Assembly (NCBI RefSeq): GCF_030272615.1
Contig: NC_081415.1
Location: forward strand, 509,303,373-509,363,372
Direction: 5' to 3'
DNA from: Cryptomeria japonica
Taxonomy: Eukaryota > Streptophyta > Pinopsida > Cupressales > Cupressaceae
DNA length: 60,000 nt
The notes beneath the pieces were generated by a model. The model worked only from the letters and a program-made list of their open reading frames with translations. It was not told the DNA's origin and made no database searches. The position numbers and the translations under genes were made by a program. Of this stretch, positions 44,361 to 55,131 are shown in pieces; within the stretch, counting starts at the first letter, position 1, and every line of letters begins with the position of its first letter.

Positions 44361-44373
44361 TGCTCTGATACCA
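44361..44373 (-). other. E3 primer-binding site
   Basis: The minus strand reads TGGTATCAGAGCA two bases after the LTR end. It is the standard plant initiator-methionine tRNA site. Confidence 0.92.
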
Positions 44374-44375
44374 AT

Positions 44376-45819
44376 TGATAACTAAATGATGAGCAAATAG
44401 TACCAAACCGGTATTGAGAGGGGGGGGTGAATCAATACAGGCAGAAAACACTATCTTAAACCGGTTTGACAGCAAACACTTCAAAAGACGGACAGACAAA
44501 GATACTGGTTTGAAACAGAGTGCAACCAGTAAAGCTAAGAATGTTTGAGACAAGAATTAACTGGTTACTCACTTAGTCTTTCACTCAACTTGAAGCTACA
44601 CTACCATTTCACCCTTATGCATAAACATGTGATCTATCATCAGATCATAATAACAGCTAGTTCAACATGTTTTACTGACAAGCATAAAACACAGAACCAT
44701 CATATGCTTGACAAATAATAGCAAAGCATCACACATGACACACATATTTTTTCACATGGAAACCCAACTGGGAAAAACCACGGTGGGGATGAATACCCAC
44801 AAGCTATTTTTGAACTCTTTGGAAGTCCACTTTGTTAGGAGCCTTGTCCGGTTAGAGACATTACAATAGGTTCTGCTAGGAACCGATCCTGTTAGAGATC
44901 ACCCGGTTAAGGGATGGCTACAATACCCGATTAAGGGTTAAACCCAGTTAAAGGTTACCTTGTTAGAGGATTTCAAGAACTCAATAGCTAAAGGACTTCG
45001 AACTTAGTAGCTTAGAGTTACCCTGTTAAAGGATTTACAGCAAGTCGGTTAAGGCTACCCTGTTAAGGGATTTTCCAACTATTGAGGTGGTTAAAGATCA
45101 ACAGGTAGCACTCAATGCCAATGCAGATCCGCTTAAGCTCCTCTTTTCCTTCTGCACTTACACTCTGCAGGTATCACTTCTCTCTTTCTGGTTTGCCAAG
45201 AATCGCATATCCCTTCTCTTGGATACGCACACACAACTTTTGCCAACAACCCTAAAAAGAGTCACAACATTGACCTTATAGAAAATAGTTAGGTCAGTAG
45301 CATAAACCCTAAACCCTAAACCTAATAGGTTAAGGAATTCAAATGGTTCAATCCTGACCGTTGAGCATACTGCATTAATCTCCATCATTCGTTTTCCACC
45401 ATTTTCATGGCGGTTGATAACCCATCACACGTTGTTTTACAGTCTTCCCATATTCTCGAGGTAGATAGGCAAGATCTTCTTCATGCACGATCCTTCATAC
45501 ACACAAGGCTTACGTGGAAACACGATCTTGTTCTTTGTTATCATGCTAACTCATCGCAAAAAGTCACTGGTTGAGCCATACAGGCTGGAAGCACTTCAAC
45601 CGGAAACCCTAAAGTTGAGACTATGAACCGGTAGTCATTCAACGCTTCCATGTGTCGGTTCACCTTTGAACAAGCACACCGCTTCACTTTGGCACAAATG
45701 TCGGTTCACAGTGTTATACCGATTCTCACATATGCCGGTTCACACCTTTGCAACATATTGACATCAATGACAAAATACAATTTCATTATGTCCATATACC
45801 GGTTCTCATAATGCCAACA
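44376..45819 (-). mobile_element. E3 5' LTR (right copy)
   Basis: 1444 bp, plus-strand start TGATAACTAAATGATG, end ATAATGCCAACA. Collinear with 8354-9851 with indels. Contains a short telomere-like run (AAACCCTAAACCCTAAACC) near 45304 that is degraded in the other copy. Confidence 0.93.
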
Positions 45820-45824
45820 AGTGG
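45820..45824. repeat. E3 target-site duplication AGTGG (right)
   Basis: Exact copy of 8349-8353. Confidence 0.95.
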
Positions 45825-45852
45825 GAACTTGAGTTCTTTTCCCAGGGGAGTA
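45825..45852 (+). other. E2 internal 3' tip with weak polypurine tract
   Basis: Joins 8338-8353 when E3 is removed. AGGGGAGTA before the LTR is the only purine-rich run and would be the E2 plus-strand primer. Confidence 0.6.
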
Positions 45853-47573
45853 TGGTGGAGGGCACCACTAGGTCCTATTAGGCCTCATATAGGCAAATTG
45901 GGATTTTTGCTTAATTTTTGTGTTATTTTGGCCTTATAAGGTCTTATTAGATCATTTCATACCATTTTTTATTACTATGTCAAGTTGTAAGTCTATGGGC
46001 AAAAAATTGCAAAAGTTGCTCAAAATTGTGAAAAGTTGTCATGCATTTTTTTGTCAAAAATTGCTCAAAAGTGGAAAAATAAAGAAAGGAAGACGCAAAA
46101 CCATGAGTGGGTGTGGATAATTTATGTTTGATAATTTTTAAATTAAATAATCCTTTTGGGCTTCATTGTATGGATTGGAATGAAGATTTGGTGAAGTTGC
46201 AATAAAAATGATTGATTTTTCATGCTTTTCTGGAAAAAACCAGTCTGTTCTTAGCCCGATTTGATCTATTTTTATTCATCCTCATGATTATAATGTGATT
46301 GGAGGTAAACCTAAAATAAATATAATTTATTTAATTGTTGGTTTCATTTTGTTTCATTCAGTTTTAGAAGAGATATTGAATTTTTTGTGTTAAAGGGTCA
46401 AAACCCTACCTAGGGCAGGCTGAGAGCTTAAAAAAATGTAGAACTCTCAATCTATATGGCCAAATATGCCCAAATTTTGTATGGAGGTTTTTTTTTATAT
46501 ATATTTTTAATTTACTATAGGACCATAGAGAATGGAGGCATCTGGCTACTGTTTCTAGAGTGATAAAGGTCTGATATCGTCATGTATCAGACCAAAGGTT
46601 GGGTGTTTTGATGTTGCATGAGATAAAGGAGGGTAGGTTGGATGAATACAAGATTGAAGGAGTATTTTATAATGTGTAGAGACCCTATCCATGCAAGAAA
46701 AACATTGGAAAATTCCTTATATTCAAGTACAAACATTTTTATATTGTCTGACTTGAGAAAAGACTGAGTTCCAGCCACCGTGACCATACAAAACAAGCTT
46801 TGTAAACACTCAAAATGCATTGATAAATGTTTGAATGCATTTGGAATGGATCCATAGATTGATTATGGTCTCAAAAGTGCAAGGGAAGCAAAAAGTTACC
46901 TTCATTTGCTTTGGTTTCTAGCCTAGATTCATGACTGTCCTAATTCACAGTCTTAATTACTTCTACCATAACCAATGAAGAACTATCACAAAGTGTTATT
47001 GTTTTTGTTTGCATGAGTCTATGGGAGAGTGTAATAGGTGCATAGAGTCCCCATACTTTATAACATAGTGATTTTATGTATTAATTGAGCTTAGTTGAGC
47101 AAAAATGCTGTCTGTCTTAAGAGTGTTCACAGTCTTTGTATTTGGAATAGTCGCATCCAAAAAAGAAAGTTCATATTTAGTTAATGAAAGTTATTGGATG
47201 TGCCCATTTTATCTTTTTCATGTAGGGTAAAGTCTCTAAGGACATTATCTTGATGATCTTAAGCCAGTATGAGAGGTTGAGGAAGCCTTATGTTGACTAT
47301 CCTTATAAGGATCCTAGACACTACCACATATAACAGTCCTAGATAGTGATGAAAACCTTGTTTGGAGGTAGAGTTTGGTGTTTGAAACATTATTTTGAGG
47401 TCATTTAAAGAGGGATGGGATTTCCTTATCATGTTCTTGTAATTTAGAAACCATGTTATGACTCCAATAGGTTGTTGGGAGAATAGATTAATGTTTTGTG
47501 CTCTCATTGAGAAGTGAGACCAAATAATTTTTTCTTTATCCTAAAACTCCTATTTTCCCTTACCTCTGCATCA
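45853..47573 (+). mobile_element. E2 3' LTR
   Basis: 1721 bp, TGGTGGAGGGCACC...CTCTGCATCA. Compared with the 5' LTR it has an insertion around 46050-46100 and many substitutions, consistent with E2 being old. Small ORFs in it (46587-46820 minus and others) are not shared open in the 5' LTR and are not genes. Confidence 0.86.
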
Positions 47574-48767
47574 GTACCATTGGTGCCACGAGAATCCCCC
47601 TCACCCTCTTGACCACTATAGTTGTTGTCGTAATTGCACTCACCAAGCTAGCTAATATGTATCGACTACGATGCCTTCTCCTAACCCACCATGCTATGTA
47701 TGCATCAGTCAACACTAGATCTACCACTCCTTCTCTAGGATCCCATGCCATGGCCGCCAGTTGTGTCCACTCGACAATCAATCCCTCTTTTTCTAATGAT
47801 TGCCCAAACTATGCCATTATCTCCTTAGTCACCCGCTAAAACTTGTGCTCTAGCTTGAGGACATCCTGCACAAAACCAAATTGACACTAGACCCTATTTG
47901 GTCTAAATCACTCTCTGACATACTCTCATCCACTGATAATAACATAGGGGTAATTACATATGGAATATGATGCGGATCCTTGACCCAAACTGCCATGCCC
48001 ATGTAGGGCTTCCATGTGATACTGTCGGCATCTATCTTGTCCAAAATGGCCCTCCAATGGTCTATGTCCTTTGTCTCATCATAATAGTGTCCATCGCGGT
48101 AGTTATGTACAATCGGTTTCTCCGTACTCCTATCTAACCTACCTATTGGTTGAGTAATGATTATCTATTCCCCGACCCAAACTTCTTGTAGTGTGACATA
48201 ACCAAAATTGCGACCTCAGTGATAACATATGTCATGCAACTCCCAAAATAACTCTTCCAAAACTAAGGTACCCCAAGGCATCAATCAACTTGCATTGACT
48301 ACATCTATGACGACTTGGATCATCCCCAAAATACTGATAGTTTGCCTTTGTCTAGTAAAATGAAGTCGTTGACTAGTGCACATAACATAGAAATAAATAT
48401 GCCTATCAGGTGGTGCCTGTCTCGAAGCCTGATATAGTGGTATTTGTCCATGGCATAGCTCCACACTAGCTCCAACCAGCCTCTATCTCACATCATTTGG
48501 GGGTTCTCTTTCAATGATGACCCATACTCCTCTAATCAATAGTCTCAAAATTTGGTATATGTCCTCCCCGATGACAATTATCTCTCTTGTAGGCAGGTGA
48601 AAAGTGGTAGTGTCATTCCTCCATCTCTCAATCAATGTTGTCACCATCACCATATGCGTCATAATATGGGGTATTTGTGCCAAGTATTCCAATCCAATGG
48701 CATCAATCCTCACCCACTCTATAGCCTTGAATTGCTCCACTACCCATAACATCACAAATTGCCTCCA
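47574..48767 (-). pseudogene. E0 antisense PMD pseudogene, exon 2
   Basis: The minus strand starts after an acceptor (TTTTCTTGGGTGCAG) at 48767. PMD motifs are recognisable: WVRIDAIGLEYLAQIP, LIERWRNDTTTFHLP, FHLPTREIIVIGEDIYQIL, ITWKPYMGMAVW. These align with the E5 protein in the same order, but stops and frameshifts occur throughout (for example after 48483, 47850 and 47560). The gene is cut by E2 at 47573. Position (3' of pol, before the polypurine tract) and antisense orientation are the same as in E5, although the sequences are far apart. Confidence 0.78.
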
Positions 48768-49756
48768 CTGCACCCAAGAAAATCACCATGTTAGCGTTTC
48801 CTCCCTTTTATTTTCTTCAATTCCCCATTTCTCCCATAGCAATTATTCACATCATTTTTTCCAACGTTCCTGCCATTCCTCTCTTGTCCTTTCAATTTTC
48901 AATAGGATTGTATTCCCGCTAGATTTCATTTTTTGCCCTCCCTTGACCTGCAAGAATGCAATCTTTCCAAACTTTAACCTGCGAGACTCTATTCCCGCAT
49001 TCAACCCATGCACTCCCACCAATGTAGGAGTGTGCTTCTAACCCTTTCATTTGCTAACCTAAATCTTCCCAACCCTACTCCCTTACGCAAGCAATGGGAA
49101 TTCATTCTCAGCGCTTCGACATGCACGAACCTGCAAGAATGTTATTTTTCCCCTTCTAAGGCTCATAAATGCGAAAAATTAAATACAAAGCTAGGGTTTC
49201 TTCAGACTCACCTAGTGATCCAATTGTCAGTGTCGTCTGACACTGGCCACAAAGTTAGCATAGTGCCTCAGAGCCTATCTTGTTGCTATCTCATCCGCTA
49301 ATGTCAAAGCTCTAGAACGCACTATAAAGCTCTAAGATCTCTCATTTTCTCTCCAATTCTCTCTAGCACACGATAAAATTGAATAGTAAATTTTCAAATT
49401 TTCTAATATAGGTCCTTTTAAAACCCTATTTTCACTGTCACAATCCCTTTAGAACCATTTTCTTTGCCACTTCTTTCTACGGGCTCCTTTTTGAGTAACA
49501 TTTTTGCTTCTTGCCTTCGTTCTGCATTGTCTTTCTTCCTGTCCTCTAGGCAAGTTTTCTTTTGAGCAGCCACCTAGTCCTCTGTTTTCTATGCACCCTG
49601 TCGAGGGGGAATCCTCTCGCTTATCCTCCGTCTTCTTTTCCCTTCATTGTCATCAATCCTATCTAGGTCATCTTGTCGTTCTTTTTCTTCTAGTCTTTAG
49701 CGTCTCATTTTCTTTGCATTAACGCTATTCTAGCACCATTGCAAAGAGGGGGAAAA
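48768..49756 (+). other. E0 3' region: possible PMD intron, first exon, hairpin, purine tract
   Basis: Read on the minus strand, a donor-like CACTAG/GTGAGTC at 49211 would give an intron of 444 bp to the acceptor at 48768. The short frame before it (ATG near 49262) does not join exon 2 in phase, so exon 1 is uncertain. CGAGG...CCTCTCG at 49602-49619 is a possible hairpin. CTTTGCA/TGCAAAG at 49712-49746 forms a hairpin right before the purine tract AAAGAGGGGGAAAA (49743-49756). No plus-strand ORF is supported. Confidence 0.5.
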
Positions 49757-50048
49757 TGTAGACACTTACCTTTGGTTAATTAATTTAATCAAATTTATTT
49801 CCCTTAGCTACCTATATTAATTAAATACTCAATATTATTTAATTATTTATGGCATCCCCTTTGGCTAAATTAATTTAATTAATCGAACCATGTCCAATTA
49901 ATTGATTAATCTTTTAATCAATTAATTACCCTATCCTTCTTCTACTATATTAAATAATTTGATTATTTTATTTAGTTCATGTCACCCTTCTTGCTTGAAA
50001 ATTTTGTAAACTTGTGAGGTTTACAAAATGGCGGTTTCAGCCACAATA
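49757..50048 (+). mobile_element. E0 3' LTR, first 292 bp (cut by E6)
   Basis: Starts TGTAGACAC after a polypurine tract, like the E4/E5 LTRs, then has AT palindromes (AATTAATTTAATTAAT, ATTAATTGATTAAT type). It is cut where the E6 LTR begins at 50049; the rest would lie beyond the window. Confidence 0.7.
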
Positions 50049-51048
50049 TGTGAGATTGAATCTCTCCTAATTATAAGGGAAGGCTCCCCCTTTGCTTATT
50101 ACTCTAACTTTCTTAGAACAAAATTCTACTTACTAATCCTATTCTAAGTTTGGGTGTTACGCCATCTTATTCTCTTTCTTCTAGAATAGATATTTATCCT
50201 TTTCTCTCTTTCAAAAAGGATATTACAATTTAGAGAAATAATGATTTAAACAACTTTTAAGTTCCTAAGAAATCACCTAGGATAATATATATGAAATTTA
50301 CAAATAAAGAAGCAAAGTTTCTATGAAAGCACAAAGTCTTCCGTTGCTTCTTGAGATGAGAAAGTAATGATGAAGCTCATAGTCTTCAACACACTATTAT
50401 CTTATCAACTTTTTTTCAATAACTTTTGTAGCCCAAAGAAATCTTTCTCTAAAATACCAAAATAAAGCTCAAAGTCTTTATAATGCTATTTTGCATACAA
50501 ATTTATAAGTTGAAACTTAAGTTCATATAATTGCCACAAGATAAAAAAAAGTAAAGCTCAAAGTCCTTATGATGCTATCCTCCAACAAGTTCTATTCTAC
50601 TAATTTCAAAATGTAGCACAAAGTCTACACAACCAAATTTATTCTAGTATTTCACAATATTCATGCAAGACTACTTTGACTCAATCAATTTAGTTACCAT
50701 AACAAGAATGACATAATAACACTCTCACCATAGAACACAATGAACTCAACACAAAGTTTGAGCACCAAAGATGCTATCTTTATTGATTGAATTAGCAAAA
50801 TCACAAATGAACTTAAAGTTTCACTTTGCTTTACACTTCAATAGAGTCTAGTTGCATAAAGATAAAAGATGAAGATTACAAAGATCACCCTCATATATAT
50901 AGGAGAGGGACTATGAGAAAAATCAGGAAAAAAACAACTAACTGCGACTAAGTCAAAAGTAGAGTTTGATTTGATTTAGGACTTGTGCAATCCTACATGC
51001 AAAACTGTGTATATAAAATGACAATTGAAGTGTCAAATGCCAACTACA
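50049..51048 (-). mobile_element. E6 3' LTR
   Basis: The minus strand begins TGTAGTTGGCATTTGACAC at 51048 and ends AATCTCACA at 50049 (1000 bp). It matches the plus-strand LTR start of E7 at 59886 (TGTAATGGCATTTT, then CAGTTTTGCATGTA). Within it, AAAGCTCAAAGTC and AGCACAAAGTC phrases recur on the plus strand (50330-50640). A TATATATA site is at 50893-50902. Confidence 0.75.
50893..50902 (-). promoter_or_regulatory. TATA-like site of the E6 LTR
   Basis: The minus strand reads CCTATATATATGAGGG about 145 bp into the LTR. Confidence 0.45.
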
Positions 51049-51083
51049 AAAATGTACCTATAGCTAGAAAGCATGAAAAATGA

Positions 51084-53604
51084 TTATGTGTTTGGATCTC
51101 CATCTTGAGCATCATCATCTCCATTTTTCTTCAAGAAATATTCAAACTTTAAGAGGGTAGTTTGTACTTTTGAGTCCTCTAGTTCATCATCATGGTCTAA
51201 GATGACTTAAGCTCGTGTGATTGAATATGCCAAACTGGAGTAGTTTTCTTTGGATTTCTTCAAGATAGATCCTAGAGTATCCAAGATAACTTTTCTATCA
51301 ATTTGTCAATTGATGAGAGAGTGAATTTTTACTCTCAACCTCGGCCTAAACAAGTGAGTTGAACTCTTGTATGGATGGATCTAGGGGTATCAATTTGTGA
51401 ATTTGATCAAGTAAATCACAAGGAAGTTTACAAATTTGTCAATGATTCTTTTTATTGTCTTCTCACCTAGGCCTTTTTCTTCCTCTAGATCTTCAATTAG
51501 CCACTCTAGAACCTTCATGCAACACTTTAGCAACTCCTTGTACTAAACATACATTGTCCTAGAGGGAATCACATCATTGTCAACCAAAAAATCTAGAGAG
51601 AAATCTCTGAGTTTTGTCCAGGCATCAAAATTCTTTTCACATGTAGTCATTTCCTCCAAGAATACATTTAATGTTGTATTCAATTTAGATTGAACACTTT
51701 GCATATTGTTAATCAACTTAGAAGTAGAACTCAAAAAGGTGGGTTCCTTGATTAAGCATCTTGTCCATCCATTCACCTATTGGTCTTCCTTGTGAGGTAA
51801 CCCGCTCAACTTGTTTTATAACATGCTCATCAACCAATGAAGTCATTAGCTCAATTACTTCTGCAGTAGAATATTTTTCCTACTGTTTTCCTTTACTTGT
51901 TCCTACAATGAACTTGTATTTGGGAGCTTTAGCCAAAGCAACATGATCTTTCATGTTCTTTTCTCTTAGTTCTAACCTTTTTCCAATAGGTCCAACAATA
52001 TCATCCTTTGACCCAGTAGTAAATGGTTTCAAGTGGATTCCTTTTTGCATCAACCAAACATTTGTCTTTGCAAGAATCCTTTGAAATCTGGTTCTTATGG
52101 AAACCACCTCCTTTCGAGACCATCATATAAGAGGAAGATGAGTCTTGACAATCTTCCTGCTTTCATACATAGGATTTGGGATATTACTGTGATCAACCAA
52201 GTCATCGGGAACTTCTGCCAAGTTGAGATTGGTTATTTGTTCTTTGGTGAGGCGATAAAAATCAAGTTTATTGACATCTTCCTTAGTTCTGCAATTTTTC
52301 CAGATGTCCTCAATTCTATGAACATGAGTATAACTCCTTTTCAAAAAAAATTTCATACCTCTATAGTAAAAAACACTCCTAAACTTGAATTGTTTCATTG
52401 TCACTCTTCTCATTTCATCTTCCATACCTATTTCTTTGAAAACTAAATTGATAGAGTACCTTACAATAGATAATGAAAATGTAAAACCTATTTTATGAGA
52501 GACTAATTATTTCTAATGTACCACCACCATTTGCCTTGCCAACTCCATTAGAAAAATCTTGTTAGATGGATACCCTGGGAGCATGAAAGGTTGATCATCA
52601 TAACATACTATCCTTAGATAGGCGAAGGTGGGAAACTACAAGAACACACATCCATATTGATTCACAAATTCTAAGGCTTCATTATAAACTATTCTTTTGA
52701 AGGCCCTTGTCAAATATGCACATATAGGAGCCAAAGAAGACATCATTAACTCTTCTAAAATGATGTAAACTTTCCTTAAGAGTTAAGTGGGAATAGTGTT
52801 TCCCAACTAGGACTTGTCGTCTGTCTCCTTTTGAAGATAAACCTATGAAATTCATCATAGTGGCAACAACATACACCATGTAGGAAGTCATATATAACTT
52901 CAAAGTGGTAGATAACTTAATGAGCTTCTCACACAAGGCATCACTGATCTTATTACCATTGAAGATCTTCTTTTTGTTTTGTGTAATGATGCGAATATAC
53001 TGGTACATCCACTCAAAATATCTATTGGAAGTAGGAAGTCACTTTACTCTATTGAGAAGAGTAATCAAGTTATTCACTTCCTCCTTAAGTCACTTTGAGG
53101 GAAGGTGTTGGGCCATCCAGCAATTGTAGGCCTAAAAGTCTTCAACCAATTATTATTAATGTTCCTTCTACACTTATCTAAATGTTTCTCATAATAGGCC
53201 TCAACAGATTTTATATCTATATCTGCATATTGCCCTATACTTGGACACTTGAACAAAGAATCAAAGAAATCCTCATTCAACATGATCACCTTCTTGCCAT
53301 ATGCATATTTCATACTTCGACTTACAGGATCAAAATGATTAGTCACTACAAGCACAAACTTTGGATTCTGAGTTGGCATACGAAACGTTGCAACCACATG
53401 AATACTACTATTAATGGAGGGTTCCATTAAATAGTAGTATGGAGGATTCTCAACTTGCCCCAGAAACTCATCAATATCCACGTGGCTTATTTTAGTGTCT
53501 CTAATATTTGTAATGTTTAATGCCACTATAGATGGTGGAAAGAGTGGATAGGGGTCTTGTTTCTTAAACTTCATCATCTTCTTTCCTGGAGATGGTTCTG
53601 ACAT
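51084..53604 (-). pseudogene. E6 extra ORF in the env position, function unknown (broken)
   Basis: Minus-strand ATG at 53604 (MSEPSPGKKMMKFKKQDPYP), last stop TAA at 51084-51086; about 840 codons with several stops and shifts. Open blocks: 53604-53074, 53008-52682, 52425-52123, 52107-51880, 51776-51543, then a Lys/Asp-rich end (EYFLKKNGDDDAQDGDP). It is in the same orientation as pol. I see no signal peptide, membrane segment or furin-like site, so an envelope is not supported. Nor do I see PMD motifs. Repeated aromatic and basic motifs (YFEWMYQYIRI, FRSVFYYRGMKFFLKRSY) suggest a globular protein. E7 keeps both ends of the same ORF. Confidence 0.62.
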
Positions 53605-55131
53605 CTATAAATAGTTTGAACTGCACCAAAGTTCAAAAAGGTCCTCTAGAATTAGATGAAAATATCACCATTGAAAAACATCTTCAATACTGATAAATCT
53701 TCAACATTGTTACATTTTGATACTTAGAAAATTTTTTGTATCAAATGTAAATTGGGTCTATAGACCCGACCTACACTTGAAAAACTAGGGAAAAACATAT
53801 AATTAAGTGCAAATCAAGTTCACAGGCTTGATTTACACCCAAAGTGAGAAGGTATGGATAATTGTGTAAATCTATGGAAAATATAATTCATGTGGTTTGG
53901 GTCAATAGGCCTGAACAACGCATGGAAAGAGATGTGATTGGGTGTAGTTTAGGTCTATGGACCCGAACCACACCATTTTGTGATTCAAACTTGGGAAAAT
54001 TTTTACTAGTGTAGTTTGGGTCCATAGATCTGAACTCCACTAGTAAACACAAACTATGGTATTGTTTGGGTCTATGGACCTGAACTACACCAGTGATTTG
54101 GTGATCATGTAATTTGGGTCCATTGGCTCAAACTACGCCTTAACATAGTGTGATGGAAATCGATGTGGATAGGGTCTATCAACCCATACTATACAAAAAA
54201 ACAATGACATGTCATGTAGGTCGGATCGATAAACCCTATCTACATGATACAATAGTAAACACAAATAATAATGGAACAAAAAATGGTTCAAGTTTATGGA
54301 CCCGAACCACACCATAATGCAATGCATTAAGGTGTGATTCAAAGTCATGTGCTATGATCATACCTTAACAAGGATCATTTACAAGGTGCAAAAAGAAAGG
54401 GAAAGTTCGTCGCCACAAACCTGAACTTAAAATCAAACCCTATACTTAAAGCAGAAACCGAAACAAAGAAAAAATTAAAAGGAAAGAAAAGTGACATACT
54501 TGGATGAAACAACAACTTAAGAACAAATGAGAATGAAGAAAATCAATGAGATTTGCCTCCCAATCCGAATGATAAGGTGAAAAAGAAACAAAAATGCTTA
54601 TAAGATGGATTCTAAGGGGAAAACGAGTCCTATTAAAACTTAAACTTGGAAACATAAATGACCAATACGTGCATATCAAATGAGTGTATTTCGAGTTCAC
54701 AAGCCTGATTTACACATAAAGGTGTATTTTGGGTATGTGAACTCGAAATGCACTTATATTGACTAATAGGTGTATGGTCAGGTTTAAAACCCGAAAATGC
54801 ACCTAAATGATAAAAATAAAAAAAATAACTTTAAAATGATGCCAGAGATGAATAATCGCTCTGAATAAAAAATGAGCTTAGAGTTTATGGGCCACAATTT
54901 GGACAAAGATTGTTGGGGCCATCCCAAAATTTCATTTGTGCTAAAATTGGCATAACAGTTGGCTCTGACTGGGGAACTATTTTTCTGATCAGTCCTTGAA
55001 ATGATTGAAAAGTAGTGGAATCCCAAAACTCTAAGTGCCTTAATTTGTTCCATTGGGCCACAAAGTCAAGAAAAGATAAAAGACACAAAATAAAAGACAA
55101 TACAAATATTTACAAGGGTTATTTCACAACT
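53605..55131 (-). other. E6 spacer between the extra ORF and integrase
   Basis: 1.5 kb without a supported gene. It holds a palindromic repeat array (53745-54345 and 54690-54800). The rest, 54350-54690 and 54810-55131, is A-rich on the plus strand with scattered purine runs. Frames here are small and lack family motifs. Confidence 0.55.
53745..54800. repeat. E6 palindromic minisatellite, core GGGTCTATAGACCC
   Basis: About ten units at 53745-54345 and three at 54690-54800, spaced 45-70 bp. Cores such as GGGTCTATAGACCCGA, GGTCTATGGACCCGAACC, GGTCTATGGACCTGAAC and GGGTCCATAGATCTGAAC are followed by TACACC and preceded by GTGTAGTTT. Core and flanks together can fold into a stem of about 15 bp. 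Confidence 0.85.

Larger units (their letters stand above)
8354..45819 (-). mobile_element. E3: Ty1/copia element on the minus strand, split by E4
   Basis: LTRs at 8354-9851 and 44376-45819 (both TG...CA with exact AGTGG flanks). Between them, on the minus strand, lie a primer-binding site, gag, protease, integrase, RT and RNase H. Integrase before RT is the Ty1/copia order. E4 is inserted near the integrase start at 12686/12687 with a CTTAT duplication. The RT and RNase H motifs look closest to the SIRE/Maximus or Tork groups, but I do not commit. The RT is well kept, with a few stops and frameshifts elsewhere. Confidence 0.92.
2027..47573 (+). mobile_element. E2: Ty3/gypsy chromovirus, split by E3
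   Basis: Two homologous LTRs (2027-3698 and 45853-47573) flank a plus-strand gag-PR-RT-RH-INT-chromodomain region. The 3' tip of the internal region, 45825-45852, lies 37 kb from the chromodomain because E3 (8354-45819) was inserted 16 bp after the stop codon with an AGTGG duplication. Outer flanks are GCACT (2022-2026) and GTACC (47574-47578). They differ by two C/T changes and probably represent a decayed target-site duplication. LTR divergence by eye is well above that of E3-E5, with several indels. All coding domains are interrupted. Confidence 0.88.
1754..50048 (+). mobile_element. E0: oldest Tat-like host element (fragments 1754-2026 and 47574-50048)
   Basis: The right-hand fragment ends like E4 and E5: an antisense PMD gene, a hairpin, a purine tract (AAAGAGGGGGAAAA) and an LTR starting TGTAGACAC at 49757. 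It is therefore the 3' part of a Tat-like element on the plus strand. E2 with all its nested cargo is inserted into its PMD gene, and E6 is inserted into its 3' LTR at 50048/50049. Its gag-pol and 5' LTR are not in the window. It is more decayed than E4 and E5, as expected for the bottom layer. Confidence 0.6.

Noticed and set aside
45300-45325. Interstitial telomere-like run AAACCCTAAACCCTAAACC
   Set aside because: Fewer than three units and inside an LTR, with the partner LTR showing a degraded form. Chance or a short relic, not a telomere.
48604-49041. 145-codon plus-strand ORF near the E0 PMD
   Set aside because: It is opposite the PMD exon and putative intron, has no family motif, and begins inside the shadow of PMD coding sequence.
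50960-51050. Match between 50940-51050 and 59900-60000 as a simple direct LTR pair of one element
   Set aside because: The two copies are in opposite orientation, so they cannot be the two LTRs of one intact element.
51084-53604. Envelope gene in E6
   Set aside because: Position fits, but I see no signal peptide, cleavage site or transmembrane segment, so I list it only as an unknown ORF.
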